Origin: Rhizaria sp. SCN 62-66
Taxonomy: Eukaryota > Rhizaria, unplaced
NCBI GenBank assembly: GCA_001724265.1
Contig: MEDY01000268.1
Span: 1-64,000 of the forward strand
Length of the DNA: 64,000 nt
Direction of reading: 5' to 3'
Position 1 is the first letter of the stretch; each line of letters opens with the position of its first letter. The notes under the pieces were generated by a model. It was not told where the DNA came from and did no database searches. It was given only the letters and a program-made list of their open reading frames with translations. Made by a program: the position numbers and the translations under genes. Shown here one piece after another: positions 34,301-47,300 of this stretch.

Positions 34301-36152
34301 CAGTGGCGACGCAGGCGGGCGCGGGCTGGTTGATGCCCTGCAGCACAAACGAGTTGATCACGGCGTCGAGCGAGAGCTCGGTTTGGCGCGAGAACACCTC
34401 GAGCAGCCGGCCGACGAGCAGGGTCGCTGCCTCGCGCGGCTTCCACCAGTTGCACGCCACAGACCCCGCGTCGGCCACGGCCGCGCCGTTGCCAGTGGCA
34501 GCGGCCACGGCGTCGCCCAGCGCGGCCAGCCCCGTGGCGGCGCGGAAAAAGGCTGTCGCCGCGGTCACAGGCCAGCGGTCAACAATGGTATTGAGCAGCG
34601 CGATAGTGTCGTTGCGCACGCACGCAAGTCCGCCAGCGCCCGCGCCCGCGCCACCCAGCGCGCCGTCGTCGGCGCCGCCCGCGCCGCCGTCTTCGCCGTG
34701 ACCGGCGCCCTCGCTGCCGTCGCCGGCGCCGAGCCCGTCCTCGGCCTCGGCAAACACGCCCGCGTCCGTCTCGAACGTCTCGCAGTCGCTGGCGGTCGTC
34801 ATGAGCAGCGCGGAGAGAGACGGCGCGAGCTGAGGCAGCGCGGCGCGCAGCAGCTTGTAGCCCGCGGACCGCGTGTCCTCGGTGATCGTCGTGACGAAGG
34901 CCAGACAGGCGCGAATGAACGCGGTGAGCCCGTAATGGGGTTCCGCGGCGTCGGATGCGTCGTCGGTGACCTGCATTGTGTCCCCGAACAGCACGTACTC
35001 GGCGTAGTGCGGCACCGCGGCCGTGAGAGCGTTGAGCACGGCCGCCACCAGCGTCTCCATGTGCGGCTTGACGAGCTTCGGGAAGAAGGCGCACAGCTGA
35101 GTCAGCACGCGCACCGCCGCGGCGCGCACGGCGAACATCGTCGCAGCCGCGGTGGCGCTGCTGAGGCCGCCCGCGGAGTCGCAGCCGGGTGGGAAAGCGC
35201 CCAGAGGCAGCGCCGCGGCAGCGGGGTCGCAGGCGGCGAGCGCGGGGGCGAAAGCCGAGGCGGGCAGCGGCTGCGCGAGGATCGCCGCGGCGAGCTCGAG
35301 GTACTGCGGCAGCGTCGGCGTGAGGTACCCGGCGTAGGCCGTCTGGAACATCTTCGACGCGGCATCCTCGGTGTAGCTGAGCCCCGTAAGGCAGGTGACG
35401 TAGACGACAAGCGCCTGCGCGCGGACAGCAGGCGTGGCCGTCGCGGTGGCCTCGGGCGCGAAGACGGTGAGCAGGATCGGGAAGAGACGCGGGATGACCG
35501 AGCAAATGCGTTCGTCGGCCAAGTCCTCCGCGAGCAGGAGCAGGCATCGCATCGCGCCGTGCAGCACGTGGGGCGTGGCGCGCGCGGCGACGAGCTCGGC
35601 GAGGCCCTCGAGCACGCCGGGCCACGCGTCCGGGTAGTCGAACCCGGCGATGGCGGCGATGCAGTTGCCCGCCAGAGTGCGGATCTGCAGCACGGGGTCG
35701 CCCAACAGCTGCGGGAGCAGGCTGCGGACGATTTCTTTGTCGGCCTCGGGGACCGTGATGGGGTTCAGCGCGTCGAAGCGCGCCATGTATGACATGTGCG
35801 CGTCGTTGAGCGTGGCGGAAGCGAGCGCGTTGGCCGAGATGGTGGTGGTGCGCATGACGTTGCCTTGTGCGTCGTAACCGACCTCGACCGAGCCCAGCGC
35901 GCCCGAGGCATCGGCGTCGGCCTCGTCGTCGTCATCACCGAGCCAGTTGTCGCGGATCATGTCCTTGAGCACCACGGCGGCCCACTGGCGCGCGCCAATC
36001 GGGGCGGCCGGAGTGGCGAGGACCGTGGCCAGGTGCGCGCACAGACCGGGGTACTGCGCCCACTCGTAGAGCTGGAACTCGGCCGCCTGATGCTCGGACA
36101 TGTTGGAGCTAGACAGCGCCTGAAGCGCCGCGAGAACGGAGTTCACGTCCAT
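31316..36152 (-). CDS. IPO9: Importin-9 (karyopherin beta, Kap114-like)
   Basis: Three exons, 36152-32819, 32628-31709 and 31570-31316 (TGA), about 1502 residues (human IPO9 is 1041). Importin-9 carries H2A-H2B, actin and other cargoes into the nucleus under Ran control. The N-terminal importin-beta domain is visible (AAEFQLYEWAQYPG, RQWAAVVLKDMIRDNW), followed by HEAT-like helices (SLLPQLLGDPVLQIRTLAGN, DYPDAWPGVLEGL). Near the C-terminus come ETTAGELLETVVRKLLSAK and AFLLSFARVTA, then a long acidic stretch (DDEDEDLADLAMIHGG) and the closing DVVSFDEYDPSE ... DVLFHTDAA block, the arrangement of IPO9/Kap114. Acidic and Ala-rich inserts explain the length. Introns of 190 and 138 bases have GTACGT and GTACGC donors. 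One copy of AAGTTAGGCCGC (32214-32225) lies in exon 2. Confidence 0.9.
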
Positions 36153-36665
36153 GCAGCACTGTTAAACCAGCGCGTGCAGAGCGAAGGGGTGGAAGTGAGG
36201 TGCGCAGCAGCGAAAGAGGGTGAGCGCACCGAAGAAATTTACACGGCTAGTGACACATTCAAGGTGCATTATTATTGAATTAATAGAATTATGTTCGTAT
36301 AGTAACGTATCATAGCAATAACTTGCTGCTGTACGTTTGAGCCGCAGAGATATTGACGTCGCTATGTCGGGCGCCTTCACGCATCAGGCAGTCCGCGAAG
36401 ACTGTGGGCGAGACGAATGGCTTGACTCGAGCAAACAGAAAGTTAGGATATCTTAACAGTCCGAACGTCAGAAGCCACAGAGGTAGTTTTTTCGGAGTTT
36501 AATTGTATGTTTGTACCTGGATTTCTTATTATATCACTCCATCTTCTCTCTAGCCCCCTCTTTCCATCACTAGCTCATCACGCTTCGACCGCTCTCAACA
36601 GCTCCATTCCAAGTTGACCTGCAGCAACCCAAGCTGTTGACTCTCGACAGCTGCGTCGCTCAGTC
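36153..36665. promoter_or_regulatory. Intergenic region between divergent importin-9 and PIG-T genes
   Basis: 513 bases between two divergent start codons, expected to hold both promoters. The PIG-T side (36540-36665) is pyrimidine-rich. No specific element identified. Confidence 0.4.
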
Positions 36666-39600
36666 ATGCCTCGCATCGTTTTTCACGCGCGGCTCCTGGC
36701 TTTGACAGCGGGCGCAGCTCTTCTGACACTCATCTCCGCTCCCTGGGCTTTCGTGACTGCCACCCATGTAGCTGGCTCAAGCTCGACGACCGCTGCCGCC
36801 GCGCCTATTGGTCTCGAGGGTGAGTCATTTCACGAGAGCGTCGTGCTTGACCCGCTCCCCGACCACAACACGCTTACCTTGTTCCAGTTTACCATGACGC
36901 ACCCCGTCTCCGACCGTAGCAGTGCAGGTACCAGTGCTTCTTCTTCTTCTTCTTCGTCCTCGTCTTACTCCGCGTTCCCGCGCGCGCTGGGCGAGCTGCT
37001 GGATGCGGCGGGGCCCGCATACGTGCGCCTGACGCTCACACAGGGCCGTTGGCACTCCGACCGCTGGGGACCGCGCTACGTCTCGAGCTACAACCCCGCG
37101 CCTCCAGTCACAGGCAACAGCAGCAATGCGACGGAGCAGAGGGACTCGGTCCTGCCGGCGCCGCTGGACGGGCTTGACACGCGTCCCGCCCCGCCGGGCG
37201 CGGTGCTCGACGTTGCGTTCCCTCCTTTGTTCACCCCCAGTAACAGCAGCAGTGCGGGAGCGCAGCAGAGTGCGCGCAACGGCGGTGATCTGCGGCCGCA
37301 GATGACGGCACGCGAGGGCCAGGCGTACGCCGCGCTCACGGGCGGACTCGCGGGGCTGTTTTGCACCTCGCTGACTGTGCTGTCCACTGGTAAAGATGTC
37401 GCTGCTGTCCTCACGCCCTCTGCAGCCGCCCACGGTCACTCTGCTGCTCACAGTCACTCTGCTCACGGTCATTCGCCGGCGTGGGTGTTCCGCGCGAGTC
37501 TCCCGACCGAGGCCGTGTGCACCGAGAACCTCTCCGCGGCGACGCGTCTGCTGCCGTGCCGCGCGCACTCCGGACTGGCTGCGCTTGTCAAGGCCGCGAA
37601 CGTGCTCGCCGCAAACAGCTATCTCTCCATCGCACTCACGGCCTCGCGCCAGCAGGGCTTCTCGCACCGGCAGGACTCGCAACGCCAGCAGGCGGCGCTG
37701 TCGCTTTGGCGTGTGAGTGTGACGGTGGCCGCGGTCGTGCCCACGGTTACGCTCGTGTCGCCCACGCTCGGCTACACGCCCGCTGGCGGGCTCGCGAAAG
37801 CCGCTGCGGCCACGGCCGGCTCCGACGGCTCCGTCATCTCCCTCCTCGAAGCCTGGTCCCGCACCACCCGCGCTAGCGGCAGCAAAGGCGCGAACTCCGC
37901 GTCGTTTGCAGTGGAGCGCTGCCCCGTTGCGGCGGCGTCGGCCGTGTGGTTCCACCTCAACCCGTGGCTAGTGGCCCACGCGGCTGCGCGCCGCGACGGA
38001 TACGTCGCGCTGCCCGCCGCGCCCACCGCGGCCTACATTACTGCGGGCGCAGGTGCGGACGTCAGCGCTGACGTCAGCAAGGCGAGCTTGACGTGGGGCG
38101 TTCCCTTGCACACTCTGCCGTTCAGCGCTCTGCAGTCCGGCGCTGGCGTCATCAGTGCGCAGCAGTCGATCACGCTGTCGATGGCCCGCGGCAGCGGCGG
38201 CGGCCTTGTGATCGGCCCTCCGCAGACGGCACCAGCGGCTGCGAGCGGCATTAACGCGGTGGCAGTGTGCTCGCTGTGGGCGCAGTACGATCTCCTTACG
38301 CACGCAAACAACGACAACAGCAGCGCCGCTGCTGCGGGGGTTGGTGTTCCTGTGTTCGCTGTCAACCACCGCGCCGTCCGCGTCGCGCCCCCCATGGCCA
38401 CCGCGGCCGTCGTTGCGCGCGCCGCCGCTCTCCCGGGCACCGCCGGCTCTAGCGCAAGCACTAGCGCAGGCGCCAACACAGGCGCGGTCGCGGACGCTGG
38501 CTTGACTGTGGGCGGCGACAATATCAACATCGCTGTGGAGGCCTCGAAGCGGCTTAACTTTGACTCGCAACTGCAGCACCAGGGCCCGCCCGTGGTGGCG
38601 TCGGCCGCGGTTACGGGGACGAGTCTGCGCCACAGCAGCCTCAAAATCCGCTTTGAGACCGACGCCCGCGCCAGTCAGTACTTGGGCGCCGCGGGCAGTG
38701 CGACCGCGGAAGTCGACGGCGGGTTTGTGGTACAGGCGACAGTGGTGCTGCCCTGGTGGGTGGGCGCCGTGTTCACGCACGAGATCTCCACTTCCGTCTC
38801 TGTCGCCACGGCGTCCACCGCGAAGCCAGCTTCTGTTGCTTCTGATGCTGCTGGTGCTGCTGCTGCGGTCAAGACAGCGCCGGCTGTGTCCGAGCAGCAG
38901 CACCGCGGTGGCGTGGCGTTGTACTACCACAACCCGTTCTTGCGCGCGCTGACGGTCCGCGACCGCGCGCACAGCGCGGCGTGGCGCGCGGCGGCGACGT
39001 TCCTGTCCGAGGAGAGCGGGACGCCACCCAACACCGCGCTGGTGCGCCAGTTGGGCCGCTCGCGTCCCGCCGCCGCCGAGGCCGTGCCAGTCAACTGGGC
39101 AGAGCTGTTGGTGAGCAAGAAAAACGAGCAGCGCCGCAGCGATGAGGCTGACCAGCTGCGCACCGCGCGCCGCGTCGCGCTACACGAGCAACAACAACAG
39201 TAGCAGCAGCAGCAGCGACAACAACAACAGGAAAAGAAGAAGGGCGGTGCAGGCAGCTCAAGCGACGCGGCTCGTGGGACGCTGGGCCGGATTGGCTCGC
39301 TAGATACGGTCGCAGAGAGCCAGGTCGTCGCCGTGTGGATCCAGCGGCCCGAGCCCGCGCCCGTGTTGTCGAGTCTGCTCGCGCGCGCCGTACTCGCACT
39401 GCTGCCCGAGAGCAATCTCAGCGCGCTAAGTACCCCCTTAGACAGCGCGCGCGCGCCGACCGTGGTGCACATCTTCGCGACCGTGCCCTTCGTCTCCCAG
39501 CGCATTCTGGCGGCTGCCGACGACGACAACAGCATTGGCGCCACTGTGCGCGCGGCAGTGGAGGTCGAGGTGCCGTTCGAGAAGGCACTGCTGACGTTGG

Positions 39601-40271
39601 ACGCGTATCCGCCCGACGTTTCGCGCGGTTTCGACCTGCCGCCAGTCGCAACTGCAGTGCTGGGCACGTTCGCACTCGGGCCCTTGGCTGCTTCGCCGTT
39701 CACGGCCGCGTCCGCGAACGAGGGCTTCGACCAGGACGCCCTGGTGGTCGCCGCGGCCGCGCGCGTGCCTGGCGCGTGGCAACGCTACGCGTTCGCGCCC
39801 TTTGCGGGCGACGTTGTGGAGAGCTTCGTGGGCGGGCTGATCGTGCAGCTGCCGTATCCGGACGCGAGCATGCCATTTAACGCCATCGCAGTTGTGTGCA
39901 CCGTCATCGCCTTCTTCTTCGGCTCGCTCTTCAACCTGCTGTACAACTCTGACGACGACTTCGTGCTGTTGCAGCGCAGCAACAAGCTCATCCGCAAATG
40001 CGCCAAGCGGCCTGACACGGCCGCCGCAGCCGCGACTGCGACTGGTGGCTGTGAGAGCGGCGGCGAGAGTGACGGCGACGGCGCCTGTGAGCCGGACAAA
40101 GACGAGGCGGTGGGTGTGGCCATCAGTGAGGCAGCGCTTGCGGCACGCCGGACCGCGGCTGCCGCGACAGCCGCAGTCACCGGGTCCGCAGTCGCCGGGG
40201 CTGTGCCCAGCGCCGCCGAGGACAACGTCAAAGTGGCGGTGGAGGCTGTCTCAAAGACTGTGGATGCTTGA
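36666..40271 (+). CDS. PIGT: GPI transamidase subunit PIG-T (Gpi16); contains in-frame TAG
   Basis: One exon from ATG 36666 to TGA 40269-40271, 1201 residues, with TAG at 39201-39203 (residue 846). PIG-T is the luminal core subunit of the ER complex that attaches GPI anchors to proteins. A signal peptide covers about residues 1-30. Family motifs: ESFHESVVLDPLPDHNTL, FQFTM, RALGELLDAAGPAYVRLTLT, GRWHSDRWGPRY, LTGGLAGLFCTSL, EAVCTENLSAATRLLPC (the Cys region that joins the catalytic subunit PIG-K), VALYYHNPFLRALT, and after the TAG the C-terminal membrane anchor (LPYPDASMPFNAIAVVCTVI, then FFFGSLFNLLY). The anchor lies downstream of the TAG, so stopping there would lose a required part. The TAG interrupts a Gln run: four Gln codons before, four after. 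About twice the human length (578), from Ala/Ser/Gly inserts and an acidic cytosolic tail. Confidence 0.94.
39201..39203 (+). other. In-frame TAG inside a CAG/CAA glutamine run of PIG-T
   Basis: Codons read CAA CAA CAA CAG TAG CAG CAG CAG CAG CGA CAA CAA. A C-to-T change of CAG to TAG inside a repeat is silent only if TAG means Gln. The frame continues 355 codons to the family's C-terminal membrane anchor. This is the strongest local evidence for the identity of the reassigned amino acid. Confidence 0.92.
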
Positions 40272-43200
40272 ACTGCGCTGAGTTAAGGACGCTTGTGTGA
40301 GCGCGTAGATCGCTTCAAATGTGAAAGGGTCTTTTCTTGTTCAAAATCGTAATAATTTGGCATCTTCGGTCCATATTTTATGTTTACTACTTATGGGGCC
40401 TTCAAAGCATGATCGAGAGTATATCATATGATATCAATACAATGAAACAACTGAAAGAAATTCGGAATTTTGTGGCGGGATGGCGCTGTATTGAGGCATA
40501 TTAGAACGGAATAGAGTTACCTAAACGTGTTCGCGACGCGTCAACGTGAAACAGCGGCCATCTGGGTTCTGAAAGTGCAACTTCAGAACGAAGCGGAATT
40601 TTCGTGGTGATACACGCAGCTGTCAACATGACGAGTACCTAGCGTGCGAATTGAGTGACTGCATATCAAGATAAGAGTGACATTTAAACAGTGACAGGAC
40701 ATTTGATTTGACAAACATTGGGAAAACGCGATCCCGCGACAGAACCCTGCGGACAGAGATTTCGCTTATATCATAAACCACCAGCAAGAAAGAGCTTAAG
40801 GGCACATGACAGCGAAAAGTGAGGGTCCGCAGAGACATCGACGTAGGGAAAGGCAGAGTGCGGGAGCAGGGCTAGTTGGCAACCACAGCCACAGAAACGT
40901 GCGGACGCGCTGGGGTGGGTTAGCAAGGAGGCATAAAAGAACAAACAAGCAACAAATCAAAGGAATGAAGACTAAACACGTCTATCTTTGATTTTGCTAT
41001 TGACAATACATAAACACTTTAAAACAATTCTGCAAATGTGTGTTGATGTTTTGAGCTAGTTAAACGAGACTAATGTTAGTGAAACAGGAGTACTATGATT
41101 AAGGATGTTGGTGTCAACCAGTCGACAGAATGATGTTAGAGCTATTATGCTCACATGAACATGAAAAATCGACATACTTGACATGAGAAATGTTGTTGCT
41201 GAGTGAGCAAAACTTGTGTCACAAAAAAATAAAAAAAACTGTTGAAGCGAACGCACGGCGATTCCTTGCTATTGATGCAGCATGCATGCAACAATGGCGT
41301 CACTGTGAGAGTGCGAGGGCAGGGTGTCACAAATCAAAAGTACAGAGAAGAATGGACTAACATAGAGAGAATGAATTCAAGAATTGGTTACAACCAGGCA
41401 CATAAGAGACGTGTCAAGTTGCAAACGACTCGATGCAAACTTGAGTTCAAGTTCAACCTCCTTGTGAAGCTTGAACTTTAAAGAGCAGTTAGCACAGAGG
41501 CAGAAGAAAGGGATGTGGGGGGGGAGAGTCACGCAGGGGTAACAGTGCCTTAACAGTTGATCACAATAGCATCATTAAAGACTGTGCTACAACAGCGAAT
41601 GAATATCATTAACATATCACTAACAAACAAGTTAACAAGAACAAGCATAAAACGATACATGACAAACACAAACACCAAAAAGAGAAAAGTAAAGTGCATC
41701 ATAAACAACACAGCAAAGTGAATAAAGAATACCAACAAGACAACGTATCTTTTTCATGTGATGCATGTATCAACTGTGACACGCGACGAACGCGACTCGC
41801 AGCATACTTGCATGTACACACAGAGAGACGGAGACGCGGAGAGAGATGTGCAGAGGCAAACATATGAGCCAAAGCACTGAAACCACGCAGTCAAAGATAT
41901 CAGGAGGAATTGCATCTACGGGCACAAAAACACCTACACAGAGAAAATTAAAGAGATCTCACAACACGATGGACGATGCAATAATACAACGTGTAATACG
42001 ACAGGTAAATTAAGCACAGAAGTGCGAAGCAGTAGGCGCAAGAAACAGTGAAAAAGCAACACAGAAGGGGTGACATGAAACATCACACAATGAGACACAT
42101 ATTCAAATTAAAAAAATACATCACATCACAACATACTACATGACTAAAACATCGCCTCATGTACGTGTGAGAGGAGCTATCTGCTCCCGCCACTCACACG
42201 TAAAACGAGGCTTACTGTGGGAGCAGCAGCCGCGATAGGGCAGGGAGATGACTGAAAATAACTCAGCACCGCGAGTCTGGACGCGGTCAAGTGACAAAAG
42301 CACCCGAGCGCACGCGAAAGCACGGTTACCGGTGTCAGTGACAGCGAGAACAGCAACAATAACGCGTGCCTACAGCAGCAGTTGGAGTGGCAGCGGACTC
42401 AAGCAAGGCGCATAAGAGAAAGGAACAGTCAGCTCAAGAAAGTGAGCACATATTTGCACAGGAAAGCACACCGGTCGTCCGGTTGAAACAAGCCAGGCAG
42501 TTGCTTCACCCCAATCGTATTGCCGACCGTGGAAATCAAGTGAACGCAACATGCATGTGAATCGGTGCGACGTATTGGGAAGAAAAAAATGTTGCTGAAA
42601 ATGAGAACAATATCGACAAACATAAAAACACATACCAGTGCGCCGCGCGACAACAATAATCGCGGACCAGGCGTGAGATATATCAGATACGCGTCACAAA
42701 TACACTGTTGAAAGCCAGGGCCGCAGGGAATCACAACCTGCGGGTGCCGACTTCTCACAAAGCAAGAGAAAAAAATGTCCAATAGACGTGAGGATGACAC
42801 GGGCGTGGCGCACATCCATCGTGGAGGATTCAACTTGCTGAGTAACTTAACACGCAAAAGACTGACAAACAATAGTCAGTCTTGATGATATCTTGGGATG
42901 ACACAACTCTGTAAGACAACAAAGCAACGATGACTATGATGACGAGGGATGGTGTTACATTCAGGGCGCGCAGTAGAGATCAGGGTTAGCAGCAGCGTCG
43001 GCGAACGAAGAGCTCTCAGAATACAGGAAGAATCATGAGTTGTTGTGTGACGGCAAGGAACAACACATAACAAACATCGGGGGTCTCACAAATTACACAG
43101 GATGTGTGGACAGCAACTGTACAAATGTACATAGATTCACAAGGACGACCAGGAACAGCAGGTGCATCTACGAGTGAAGTGTACGTGGAGGCGAGGAAAC

Positions 43201-43547
43201 ACACAGAACAAGAGCGCTAATGCGCGCCGACAAAAAGACGTTACAAACATTCCTAGTCGCCGGGCAAGCACAGGAGACTATAGACAAAGGTCGAGGACCA
43301 TGCAGAGGAGTCAACCTCACCGAGCACGCGCAAGCACTAGCGCGGCTAAACTTCCCAGCTCCACTGCGGACAGCAAGGATACCGGCACCAGCAGGACCCA
43401 AACGGGTACCTTTCAAAGACGCTGTTCCAAGTGCGATTAGTGAAATAAAAGTATGGAGCACCATGTTGATCATACAAATAAATGTACGAGAATAAAGAGC
43501 GCATGGAACAGTGAAATGGCGTTGAACCCGAGCAAAACAGAAAAGTG

Positions 43548-43582
<35 letters not shown>

Positions 43583-44326
43583 GAGTGAAGCACCAGCATA
43601 TTCAAATCAACGCGTGTGCGGAGACTAACCCAATTAAAAGAAACCGACACAATCCTATATTTGAAAAGAGATAATTTTGTCACGGTGGAGTAAACGTTGA
43701 GCAGGATCGCGAGTCATTAAGCTAGACATGAGCTACATACATGAAACAAATAATTGAGGGTCAGCAACAGCGAGGAATTTGTGTCTCCATGAAGAGTGCT
43801 ATGTGCAGCGAAAGGCGTCATAAAAGACGGCGTGTAAAGAAAGAAACACGAGTTCGACACATGTACAATTGATGGTACACATGGCGAACAACGACTAAAA
43901 ACGCATATCAACCTCTCATTGAGTGGCGTAACGACCACAAAAAAAAGGCGACATACAGATGAGAAAGAGTAATAACTTGATAACCTAATTGAAGGATATG
44001 ACCGTTGATAAAAAATTATTGGAGCATCTGCTTTAAGACAGCTGCGCGTCTCGGTATCAGGGTAATCACACACCCTTGATCTGCTTCCCCAAGGTATCAC
44101 AGAGACACGAAACACACAGCTGGCAACGGAAAAACGGCAAAAAGCTCCACAGACAACAAACTTGAATCAAAAAAAATGTAGGATGAAGAGTAGGAGGACT
44201 GTGACATAAAAAAGAGGAGCTATACAAGAAATAATGCGACATAACAGCAACTCTCAAAGAAAACTAAGAACATTGTCCGAACATGCAAGTGCAGATTGCA
44301 CATCGGCCAATGATACACGGATGCGC
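40272..44326. other. 4 kb gene-free region with strand-skewed composition
   Basis: No protein-coding gene supported between the convergent ends of PIG-T and the unknown minus-strand gene. From about 40,800 to 44,300 the plus strand is conspicuously A-rich and T-poor, the same skew seen on the plus strand of minus-strand introns here (for example 32629-32818). This suggests minus-strand transcription: a long 3' UTR, a non-coding RNA or undetected introns. Allowing TAG as sense did not join the short minus-strand ORFs (stops at 42876 TGA and 43717 TAA remain). A 34-base poly(A) lies at 43548-43581. Confidence 0.5.
43548..43581 (+). repeat. Poly(A) tract of about 34 bases
   Basis: Uninterrupted A run (poly(T) on the minus strand). 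AATAAA-like sequences lie 50-110 bases upstream on the plus strand (within 43441-43500), as would be expected of a retroposed mRNA, but I found no target-site duplication and no parent gene. Confidence 0.85.
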
Positions 44327-47300
44327 TTATTTGTGCTTAGACCACAATTGATCAGCGATGGCGTGGTTCGGCTCTGCGTCCGAGCCGGAGCTCGAGTTGG
44401 CACTGAAGTCAAAACTTGCAGTCGAACACCCGTCGGGTGCAGGTGTCGCAGCCATGTTCACGGTGCTGCCTCCCAGAGCTCTCACAACATTCGCGTCGGT
44501 GGAAACCACGGTCGCCGCCGTAGAGTTAGCGCACATCGCACCGCTGATACGGAGAGCACCAGTGTCCGCGCTCGCGGCAGCGCCAGCGTCGGTGTTGATG
44601 TGCGTGTAGCTCTTCCGCCGGGGGACCTCGATGCCCATCGCACCGCCCCACCAGGCCCCAGTGCCAATGTCTTGGCACCGAAACAACCCGCCATTTCGCC
44701 TACCCAGGTTTGCGCATATCTCCACGCTCGGAGCCGCGCCCGAAAACGCGCCGCCGGTCGCGTGGACGTCGTCGACGATGCGCGGCGGGAGCAGTAGTGG
44801 CGACTGCGGCTGCCCTGCGGGCGGCTGCGTCGGCGCGATCGCCAACTGCTGCAAAGCGTCCGACTCGTTCGAGGGCGAGGCAGGGTGCGAATGGAAAAAG
44901 ATGCCGTACTCGACCGCGAGCTCCGACTCCGGCAGCGCAAGGCTGACGTTGCTGCTGTTCTGGCTGATGCCATTACCGCTACTCACGGCTGTGCTCGCGG
45001 GCAGCGCGGGGTGCCGCTCGCTCTGATCGCGCGGCTGCAGCATGACCCGCTGCAGCAACTGCTGCTGCTCCAGTTGGAGCTCCAGCTGCAGCTGAATCAG
45101 CGCCGGGGACGGCGAGATGTTGATAGGGGGGCCAAACATAAGCGGCGACAGCGACTGCGACTGCTTCTGTGCATGAGCCTGGTGCAAGTTGAGCGCCACC
45201 GGCGGCCGACCAACCGAGCGCGTCCAACCGACCGAGAGCGGCTGCGCCTGCGAGATAGACTGCGTCGGCAGCGCTTGACCGGAGAGCGAGAGCGTTGCCT
45301 TAACGTCGACGGGCTGCGGGGGCCAGGGTGAGAGCGTGAGTGAAAGCGAGCTCGTGAGCGCCTGCGAGAGCGACTGTGCGCGCGCCTCGGTGGCCACGGT
45401 CATCACCGCCGGCCCCTGCTGCTGCCGCGCCAGCCGCTCCTGCTCGCGCTCGCGCTCGCGCTCGGTTCCGGCCGCGTCGCCGCCCGTGGCTACGCTCGCG
45501 TCGACAGCGCAGAAGTCGGTGGCCCTGGAGTTGGCGCTCGCGAAGAGTGCCCACGCGGGCGACGTCGACGCGGACGAGTCAGCCGACGACGACGAGGACG
45601 TCGGTGACGACAGCAGCGACGACGCGGAGTACAGCTCGGGCGCAGACAGTCCGCCGGCGGGCGATCCCGGCGGCGCTGTCGTCAGGACCGAAGCCTGTTC
45701 CGGGGGTGTCACGGTCAAAATAACCTGTGACGACTGCGCGATGCACTGTTGCAGCTGCAGCTGTGGCTGTTGCTGTTGCGCCATGGGTAACAAGGACAGG
45801 GTCACGCCCGCGGCCTGCTGGAGCAAGAACGGCTTCGCAAGCGGCGCGGCCGCGGCGGCGGCTGTGGCGGGAGAGTGCGCCGGCGTAACCGTTGCGGGGG
45901 CGAAACTGAAGCCGCAGCCGGGCGCAGCGTTGGGAGACTTCCCAAGAGCCGTGCAAAACACGCCGGCAGCGTCAGTGGCAACGCGGGCACCGACAACGTT
46001 GGCGGAGACGCTGTTGTTGGCGTCGTCGTTCTTGCAGTCGGTCATCAGTGTCGCGCCGCCGGCAGCAGCGGAGGCGCTGGCGGGCGCTGAGGAGAGCACG
46101 CACAGCCTGCGCGCTGCTTGCGCCCGCACTGCGTCGTCGGCAGCAGCAGTACTACCAGTAACGGCTGGAACAGAGATACATGTAGTCATGGACACGGGCA
46201 CGTCGTCGTCGCGAATGACATCTGCACCGTCACTCTCATTGTCACTAGCACCGTCGCCGTCGCTGCCACCGTCGCAGTCGCTGTCGCCGCCGCTGTCATC
46301 GCCACGTTGGACGCCACGATGAAAGCCGCGCTGATAGCCGCCAGCAGGGACGTGCGCCGCGTGCGCCGCCAGCGGCTGTGGCGACCGCACATGGGCGGAC
46401 CTGCCCAAGACGGGCACCCGCAGCGCGTGCACGCCGTCGTCGTCTCTGCTGTCGTCTCTGCAGTCGTCGTCGCTGTCATTGGGGAGGGCACGCTTGTGCG
46501 AGCGACCCCGGTCGCGACGACCCCGGTCGCGGTCGCGGTGGGTCGTGCAGTGGGCAGGGACGTCACCGCCGGCGGCGCAGAGCGCGGCTCGGCGGCTCGG
46601 CGGCTGGCTCGTGTCGGTCGCGTTTTCGGCGCCATCAGCAGTAGCTGCAGCAGCAGCAGTGAAGCTGCTCTGCAGCGAGAGATTGATAGCGCGCGCCGAG
46701 GTGAGGCCAGTAAAGGGCTCGGTCTCCGAGTCCGACGCAGCGCCGTTGTCGTTGCTGTTGCCCGCGCGGTCGTCGGTGGCCGCGATGTGCGCGACGGCCG
46801 CCGCGTCGAAGTCGGCGTCGGTCGTCCCGACGACCACAGCCCCCGCGGTGGGGGTCGTGGGGTCCGCGGCCACACTTCCAACGTCAATCATAATCTCAGT
46901 CGCTACGACTGCTGCCGCGGCAGCGATGGTTGCGTTCTGAGGCGGGGACGAATCAGTCGTGGGGAGTTCAGTGGGGGTTGAGACCATGGCGGACCGGCAG
47001 AGACCAGCAGTCCTAACAAATCAAACGCAACATATATGAAGATTAACATTAGCGGCGAATGAAAATAAATTACCAAAATATTGCTATATCGTGAATATAC
47101 ATAGAATTAAAACCTGATTTTGAAGTATATCGTGAGAATTCTTCGGTTAAGTTTGTCGAACCGTGTGTTCTGTGATTGTCGTACCTGGCTCGAGAGCTGG
47201 GCCGCGAAAGAGCGCCCCACTTCTGCTGTTGTTCCTGTTGCTGCTGCTGTTGCGCCGCGGCGCGCGGAGCCGGCGAAACCTCAAACGCGCTGGCGGCGTC

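Noticed and set aside
32793-35792. Long plus-strand ORFs (for example 34056-35792)
   Set aside because: Antisense shadows of the importin-9 gene, with Arg/Gly-rich nonsense products.
39201-39203. TAG as selenocysteine/pyrrolysine insertion or programmed readthrough
   Set aside because: Selenocysteine uses UGA, and pyrrolysine is not known in eukaryotic nuclear genes. Four unrelated genes with one TAG each and no TAG terminators fit a changed code better than special recoding.
42429-43073. Two adjacent minus-strand ORFs that might join if TAG were sense
   Set aside because: The separating stop at 42876-42878 is TGA, which terminates real genes here.
43168-43683. 171-codon minus-strand ORF containing poly-Phe
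   Set aside because: The Phe run is the translated poly(A)/poly(T) tract; no homology or coding composition.
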